64,000 nt of DNA, from assembly GCA_001632435.1 (NCBI GenBank), contig KV423954.1, positions 134,888 through 198,887 on the forward strand, given 5' to 3'. Below, piece after piece: positions 57,811-64,000 of this stretch; within the stretch, counting starts at the first letter, position 1, and each line of letters begins with the position of its first letter. The position numbers and the translations under genes are program-made. The notes below the pieces were generated by a model. That model was not told the origin of the DNA, searched no databases, and was given only the letters and a program-made list of their open reading frames with translations. This DNA is from Calocera cornea HHB12733. Its lineage: Eukaryota > Basidiomycota > Dacrymycetes > Dacrymycetales > Dacrymycetaceae.

Positions 57811-59839
57811 CTAAAGGATGTCGTCATCCTCCTCGCGCTCCTCATCCGAAATTTCAAACCCGTCGGTCCTCATATAACCCTCCTTCAGATTCACGAGCTC
57901 CGCGCTTATTGTCCGAATGTCTTCCCGATCTAAGCCTTCTCCGAGGCCAGCGAATTGGCCCTCGTTCATGAGGACCTGCAAAGAGCCAGTGTAGTAGTCA
58001 AGAAGGGATGTTGTGCGAGAGGAAGTGTGCAGCATCGACATGAGTGGTATAGCGTTGGCATGTTCATGCAGTATAGGCGGGTATGATGTCAAGATAGGAT
58101 ACTCTACTGATGTGAAGGATCTGACATCTGTTCAGTACGTAACCCTGTAGCGATGGAGGTAATCATACAATTGCAAGAGAGGCTCTCGAATGCCCATGGA
58201 TTGCTCCAGCCGGACTTTCAACGTGTCTCGGTCGGCATGGGATAGAATGCCACGATACGTCGTACACGAGGAGAACATCATTGTGTCCTACTCAAAAGTG
58301 AGCTCGGCGGAGCTCAGGAGGCGGAGATCACGCACAAGAATTGATGACTCGATCGCGGTCGAGAAGTCCCATATTCTACCAGCAAACTCCACATCGTGTA
58401 GTGGTAAGGCTCCAGATAGCTGTGAGAAGGGCGTGTCTGAGTGGTAGTTCAACAACGATGTGAGAGAGTTCAGAGATGTGTGGTTTCCGTTGAGTCTGAC
58501 AAGCGATCAGTGATGGAGCCACAGCCTTCCGTAGACGCATACCGAAGTGGGAGAGTTGCGGACTCAATCTGCGCTGAAAGGAGCGCGGACGTGTGATATA
58601 CCGAGCCAAACTGGACAATGAGGGGTGTCGGCCATAGCACTCCACGTTAGTACAGCAAGCTAGACGTACATTCATGTCTGCTGCTAGTCCATTTGTCCAC
58701 TTTCCTCGCGACCAGGTTGCAGGATTCTGTAATGGGATAATGGTGGCTTCGGTATCTGGGAGCATAGACAACATCTTGCTCTCGCACGCGAGTCTACGGC
58801 GCTCCGCTAACTGCTAACAATCAGTATTTGAAGATACAATGACGGATACAAGGCCTCACGTCATATGGATTGAAGCGCGTCTTGCGTCCAGACAACGGAA
58901 GGAAAACGAGTGACGGTAGCTTCGGATAGTCATCTTGGAAGGTTTGGAGGAGCGAAACCGATAGGGAGGCGAACGCATCCGAAGGTGAGGAGGTCATCTG
59001 CACCCCTTGCAGCAAGTCACACTCCTCAGCGAACAGTCGAAAGTCCTTGTCCCAGAAATCATCTTCCTATCAGCTACAGTGTAAGTACGGGAACCTTTTG
59101 CCGGAAGTAGGCTCACCGCGCACCTGCAGCATGTGGTTCCATGTCTCTTCGCCCTCGTCCCACTTATCTCCCGTTGCGCCCAAGTTCCATGTTATTGGCC
59201 AAATTGAGCGTGGGTGGTAGTATACTCGCGTATAGTCTGTCCATGTAGATGGGTTATGCACCTTTCTTGGTTGAACGGCTTGCGAAGGACCAGGTTTGGA
59301 AGGCGCCCCAGAGAGCTCAGTCTCAAGATCTTGCTGGTACTGAGACTTTGCATGCCGCTGCTGATGGACAGCTGTACTTGCCCCTGCCCTAGTCAAATCA
59401 TCAGCGCTGATCTCATCCTTTAGCTACTTACATACCAAAAATTTGAAGGATCTGCCTCCTCCCCTACGACTGCTTTGTACATCGCGTTGTATTTCGGTAG
59501 TGATCCGAAGGCATCTGGTGACGCTTTAGTAATCCGATCTTCAGAAAGGGAACCATTACTCACCTTTTGTATCAAATATCAACACTCGTGGTAGATATGT
59601 TGGCGTCCCCTGACATGCATCCTTCAGTGATGTAGTCTAGATGGCCAGACGTAAGGGGGGCTCACATCGGTTCCCAACCCTTCGCGAAAGGAGACATCAT
59701 GGTTCACATCCGGTCGTCTCTGCTCATCGGCGTCTTCGGGGTCTTCACTGAAGTCAAAGTAGCTCTCTTGCGCATTCCAGAAGTGCTGTCCAATGTAATT
59801 CGCATAAGTGCCAGATTGGATGTAGATGATCTCATGCAT
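57811..59839 (-). CDS. DML1: DML1/Misato family tubulin-like protein
   Basis: Starts MHEIIYIQSGTYANYIGQHF then WNAQESYFDF, the conserved Misato N terminus, followed by VNHDVSFREGLG and TPTYLPRVLIFDTK. Later exons give YYHPRSIWPITWN, GEETWNHMLQ, LFAEECDLLQGVQ and DAFASLSVSLLQTFQDDYPK, all in family order. The C terminus is acidic (ISDEEREEDDDIL). First exons read 59839-59666, 59609-59564, 59514-59436 and from 59388; later joins to the stop at 57811 were not all closed. The family is related to tubulin/FtsZ but lacks GTPase signatures, and acts in mitochondrial inheritance and morphology. Confidence 0.93.
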
Positions 59840-60003
59840 TGTAGGTGGTCGTGCACTACCCTTTGGCTATCCAGGGTCTCCGACCACGGTCGTTACGTAA
59901 ATGTCGGGGCTGATCTCGGAACATGCAAGGCTATAGTTGCAATCGACTGCTATCTACCTCGTATTGATACGCAACACACCAGTCAATCCTACTAGATTCC
60001 CGC

Positions 60004-61917
60004 TCATCCGTCAGCCGCAATATGAGAGATCAGCCCCTCGCACTCCGGTCGAGGGACGATGCGGCACCGGAACGGCTTGACCCTGCTGGTCGTTCCTGTT
60101 GTGAATTCCAGCGCCGGTTCGATGACTTGACCATGCTTGTCAACTGCCTTGCTTATGTTGAAGATGGCCAGAGTGGATACAATGGTAATATACAGCATAG
60201 CGTCGGCGAGATGTTGGCCTAATCTTAGAGTAAGCACGGAGTGGAGGTATAGGTGGGTCGATAACCACACGTACCAGGGCAAACCCGTCTGCCGAACCCC
60301 CATACCCAGCGGGTCGGATCTTCTTGAGGAGCACGTCCGTTCGTGGATGTGTAGCGATCTGGGTCGAATGTGAACGGATCGGGATACATGGTTTCGTCGT
60401 GCATCAACGCCCTGGATGGACCGTGAGACACGCGAGAAGAGCATGGAACGACGCCAACTGACCAGATGTTGCCTTGAATTACTGTCCCAGCTGGGATATC
60501 ATACCCCTCATATACGTCGTCCCGAGTGACCGTATGAGGTAGACTAAGTGGACCCGGCGGGCACCAGCGGAAGATCTCCTTGAGCACGCAATTGATATAA
60601 GGGAGAGAAGCGCGATCCTCCATCGTCGGGAGACGATCATGCCCGACCACTTTATCAAGCTCAGCTTGTGCTCGGCGTTGGACCTCGGGATGGGTCGTCA
60701 TGATATAGAAGAAGGAGACCATGGCAGAGACAGTCTATGATAAAGATGAGTTACCCAGCGAATGCCTTCTAAGCACGGTATATGACTCACCGTATCAGCA
60801 GCCCCTACAAACATAGAACCCGCGGCATTGAGGACGATGTCTTCGTAATCGGCGGTCTTTGTATCCCCCTCCTGAGACGAGAGCTGTTTTGATACAAAGG
60901 AGGAGCGCGCAACGCCTGACGCCTGCATGCCAGCCTTCAACACGACTTCCATTTGAGAATATATGCGCGTACCATCTGAGCTTTGACCCAATCTAGTGGC
61001 GCTTTATAGGCGCTCTTCATTTGTTCTCGATAATATCGCGCTTTCTTCTGGAAATCGGCACCAGGGAACCATTCTGGGATAAATCGCACTGGTAGAAGTG
61101 TCATTGATATTCTATCGTTTCCGGTCTAGGTCAACACCTACGGATTGGTATGGAATCCACCAGCCATCGGCCAGGAGTAGTGATGATATAGCCGTTGATA
61201 AAAGCCTCCTCTACCGCGGCAACAAATGGATCTCCCTTGGGCTGGATGTCATATCCATACGCAACTTTCATAATGACCGATGCTGCGTTGCTACAGGACA
61301 AACATTTGAGCACTTCCACTGTGAAGTTCACTCTGTCGTACAGTACCTTCGGATATGAACATCCACCTTCTCCGGGTCCACCAGCAAATTTCGTAGGAAC
61401 GCCTTGACTTCTTGTTCCTGGATTGGCCAGATCTCCCTCATGGGCCGTGGACCAAGCGTATCGTGCAGGATCCGCCGATATGTCCCAAAACGAGGATCGG
61501 CAAACGGCACGAAGAATGGCGTGCGCTTCCGGTCCACTAACTGGCTGTTCATCGTGGTCAGAGGTCGGTCAGAGTATATGTTGGCTCGCTTCTCCAGGAG
61601 ATCGGTCACTGTTTTCGGGTCGCTCAGCACCACGACGTGGGTACCGAGGAAGTTAAGATGGATTATTGGACCTAACTCTATAAGCGCAGGAATCGATCGT
61701 GGGCACCGTATTGCTTACCATACAAACTCTTCCAACTAGCGTACGTTCTCCAGCGCTGCTCCTTCGGCACATCATGCACATTGCCAATGAGCCACTTGCC
61801 TCGAGGCCCAGGTGGATGCCGGAGTTTTCGAGAGAAGCAAGTTCGGTAGAGAACAATCAAAGCAGAAAGCACAATGGTGACAGCAGCAGACCCAGGAGAG
61901 ATCAGGATGGATGTCAT
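60004..61917 (-). CDS. Cytochrome P450 monooxygenase
   Basis: Microsomal heme monooxygenase. N-terminal anchor (VTIVLSALIVLYR) followed by the Pro-rich hinge HPPGPRGKWLIGN. Then VVLSDPKTVTDLLEKR, IYSDRP, I-helix AAGSMFVGAADTV (the A/G-G-x-D-T pattern as GAADT), ExxR in the K helix (LKEIFRW), the PERF-like DPDRYT region and heme loop WGFGRRVCPG with the Cys ligand. The exon holding CPG ends in a GT donor and continues QHLADAMLYITIVST. Several short introns. Basidiomycete OrdA-like look; CYP family not assigned. Confidence 0.93.
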
Positions 61918-62814
61918 GGCCCAAAATTCGCAGATGGTGCTGCTACGTCGCAGGTTGCGTGTCCAAGGTGTATGGGTACGTGAGTCCGCTGCGGCGACTG
62001 GCAGCTGGATGGGTGCCAGACCAGGACGACCGATGTCCGAGGCGTATATAACGGCGACAAGCTTTTATCCCGTTGCTCGCCCCTTTCCATGTGGACAACG
62101 CTGGAGCCTCGGTTCCCAAGTGCTGTTGGAAGCGCTCGTCCTGTGCTTCCAAGACGTGATAGGGTCTGAGACTCTGAGAGCGGTGTACTTCCTTCAATTT
62201 GACAGGGCGCCGCCCACGTGAGCACCCTATTCCGAGACAGCGCATCGCCGATGGCCGACTCCGGCCGGTCCTCCCTCGGCGGCACTTAGGTTGAAACGGC
62301 TTGGCTGAACAAAACTCTCTATCATATGAGTGAGTTACTGCAGACCAACGTGCAGAAACAGCGGTGTCGCTTTCCTTATCTTGTCAATATACGCGCCACA
62401 AAAACCAGAGCCGCGGCTGTAGGGCGCTTCACCGCCGGCCGTCTGATCAGACCATGCCAGTAGAGAGGTGCTCTATCCGCTTCTGTGGTGACGTGGCCAT
62501 AGCACGGGGCATCCGTTAATCTCGGTCCGAACCAGGGACCGCAGGGTTTCATTGTCGAAGGGCTTTCCATCTTCCAGCTGCATCCAGATGTCGCCTGAAT
62601 ATTGTTGCATCGGCTGACTGCTCCCCCGCGGCTGTCACTGGCATCGGAACAAAATCAATGCATCCGTTCCCAGCGTGGACGACGGTTAACAACCAAGGCA
62701 AGCTTCTATTGCTAAGACGACTTAGCTACATTTTACCAGGGCGACATCATCCCAGCGAAAGGTTCCAAGAGATGGACCCTTCCACCGGTCTATCTACATG
62801 TATCACACAAGAAC
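61918..62814. other. Intergenic with repeat R2
   Basis: No supported gene in 0.9 kb. It contains the R2 copy at 62,275-62,430. A GGTTCGGACC match on the minus strand near 62,521 does not fold into a tRNA. Confidence 0.55.
62275..62430 (+). repeat. Dispersed repeat R2, copy 2
   Basis: Same-orientation copy of 33,632-33,790, about 75-80% alike by eye, lying upstream of the P450 gene. Confidence 0.7.
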
Positions 62815-64000
62815 TCAGGATGCACTTGTCCGTGCAGCGGCGGCATCATCTGCCGTCTTCTTCAATACTTCAAACTCTGTCTTGCCCGTGCTCTTGCACA
62901 GGGCGTAGAACATCGAGGAGGGATTAGCAAGGAGCCTCGCCGGATCATCGTACTCCGCGATGCGGCCCTGATCCAGGACCAGGACCTTGTCGTAGTCAAT
63001 CACCGTCCTAAGACGATGGGCAATCGTCAGGATGGTGCTGTCGGCAAACTCGTGCCTGATGGTCTTCCCGATAAGCTCGTCGCTGCGGGCATTGTTAGCG
63101 TAACTCAAGGGCAACGATTGCTGTACTCACGTCTCATAGTCTACACTGGCCGTTGCTTCGTCCATGAGAAGCACCTTGCTGCGCCTCAAAATCGCACGGG
63201 CCATGCTGCGAGACAATCAGTTAATCTTCCTGCCTTGACATACGGAAATCTTACCAAATAAGCTGCCTCTCTCCCGCCGAGAAGTTCTCACCTCCCTCCG
63301 ATACAGGCGATTCAAGATTCTTGAACACGTTGACATTCACTTCCTCTTCGTCAACCGCTGCCTCCGCAGCTTGAGACGTAGAGGGTTCCTCATCGACCGG
63401 AGGAAGCAAGTGCACGCGGCGCAGTGCCTCATAAATTTCGGCATCCTCATATTCGTTAAAGACATCCAAGGTTGACCTGATCGAGCCCGAGAAGATGGTA
63501 GGGTCCTGGGGAATGATGGTGATCCTCGATCGAAGGTCTGTCACGCCGATCTTGGTGATATCAACGCCATCAATGAGAATCTTCCCCTCGGTCGGCTCGA
63601 CAAAGCGGAAGAATGACAAAGCCAAAGTGCTCTTGCCACATCCAGTCCGGCCAAGGATACCGATCTTCTGCTTAGGCTGCACGGTGAAGGTCAAGCCGTG
63701 GAGAACGTTGGGCAGCTCAGGTGCATAGCGAATGACCAGGTTGTCAACCTCAACCTTGCCCTTTTCCGGCCAAGATGCCGGCGGACGAGGCTCGATGAAC
63801 TCGGGGGGCTCTTGGTCTACCTCTGAGAATTCATTGATACGCTCGAGGGCGACCATGCTCTGCTCCAGGCCAACGAAGCGACGGACCATGAACAGGAGGT
63901 CGTTCATGACATTCGAGGAGAAAGCAAGAGCGAAACCGGCGAAGGAGGCATCGATTTTGGGGTTGAGGATGACCACCAGGGCGGTGACACCAACGACCGC
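62815..64000 (-). CDS. ABCC-type ABC transporter, C-terminal part (runs off the window)
   Basis: Exons read: from the edge to 63255, 63205-63131 and 63082-62815. Contains the end of TMD2, the linker (QEPPEFIEPRPPASWPEKG) and the complete NBD2: Walker A LGRTGCGKSTLALSF, Q-loop IIPQDPTIFSGSIRS, signature NFSAGERQLI, Walker B VLLMDEATASVDYET and H-loop TIAHRLRT. All catalytic residues are intact, unlike the ABCC gene at 3.3-9.3 kb. A Glu/Ala-rich insert of about 40 residues precedes the signature. C terminus ends in an Ala/Asp-rich helix. A membrane drug or metabolite exporter of the YOR1/YBT1 group. Confidence 0.95.

Overview
The window is nuclear DNA of a GC-rich basidiomycete, most likely an agaricomycete. 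Evidence: short introns of about 50 nt in nearly every gene, a gpd gene with a 5-nt microexon, a STE3-type seven-helix receptor next to a short CaaX pheromone precursor, and HGDIKG-type TKL kinases. I found no rRNA, no convincing tRNA and no CRISPR array. Exon joins given as 'closed' were read by hand at GT/AG (or GC/AG) sites and add up to one open frame.

Layout: 1-9.3 kb (minus strand) holds a partial gene, YIF1 and a divergent ABCC transporter. 9.5-11.8 kb is a mating-type unit: a 38-aa pheromone precursor divergent from a STE3-like receptor, with HMG-box-type pheromone-response-like motifs in the shared 570-bp promoter. 12.2-13.7 kb is gpd. 13.7-15.5 kb is a graveyard: an LTR-like hairpin and relics of the trehalose-synthase gene, a TKL kinase and the pheromone precursor. 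15.6-24.5 kb: an orphan, a coiled-coil membrane protein, a RING-H2 protein and a TKL kinase. 25.2-27.6 kb: an intact 13-exon kinase gene whose middle carries three tandem GAPDH-derived cassettes. 28.7-34 kb: an aldo-keto reductase pseudogene, a 495-aa orphan, an SRP9 pseudogene block, a MITE and dispersed repeats. 34.1-45.3 kb: a TPS3/TSL1-like trehalose subunit, a small orphan, the intact aldo-keto reductase, a secreted Kex2-processed repeat protein and the intact SRP9. 46.1-62 kb is ordinary housekeeping: RasGEF, Rrn5-like factor, UBC7-type E2, RNA polymerase III subunit RPC2, DML1/Misato and a P450. The window ends inside a canonical ABCC transporter.

The main oddity is that almost every decayed fragment in the first 33 kb has an intact or more complete parent inside this same window (ABC, pheromone, TPS, TKL kinase, gpd, aldo-keto reductase, SRP9). 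That points to repeated local duplication and decay around the pheromone/receptor unit. The two most novel-looking intact genes are the GAPDH-cassette kinase (25.2-27.6 kb) and the Kex2-repeat secreted protein (42.0-42.9 kb).
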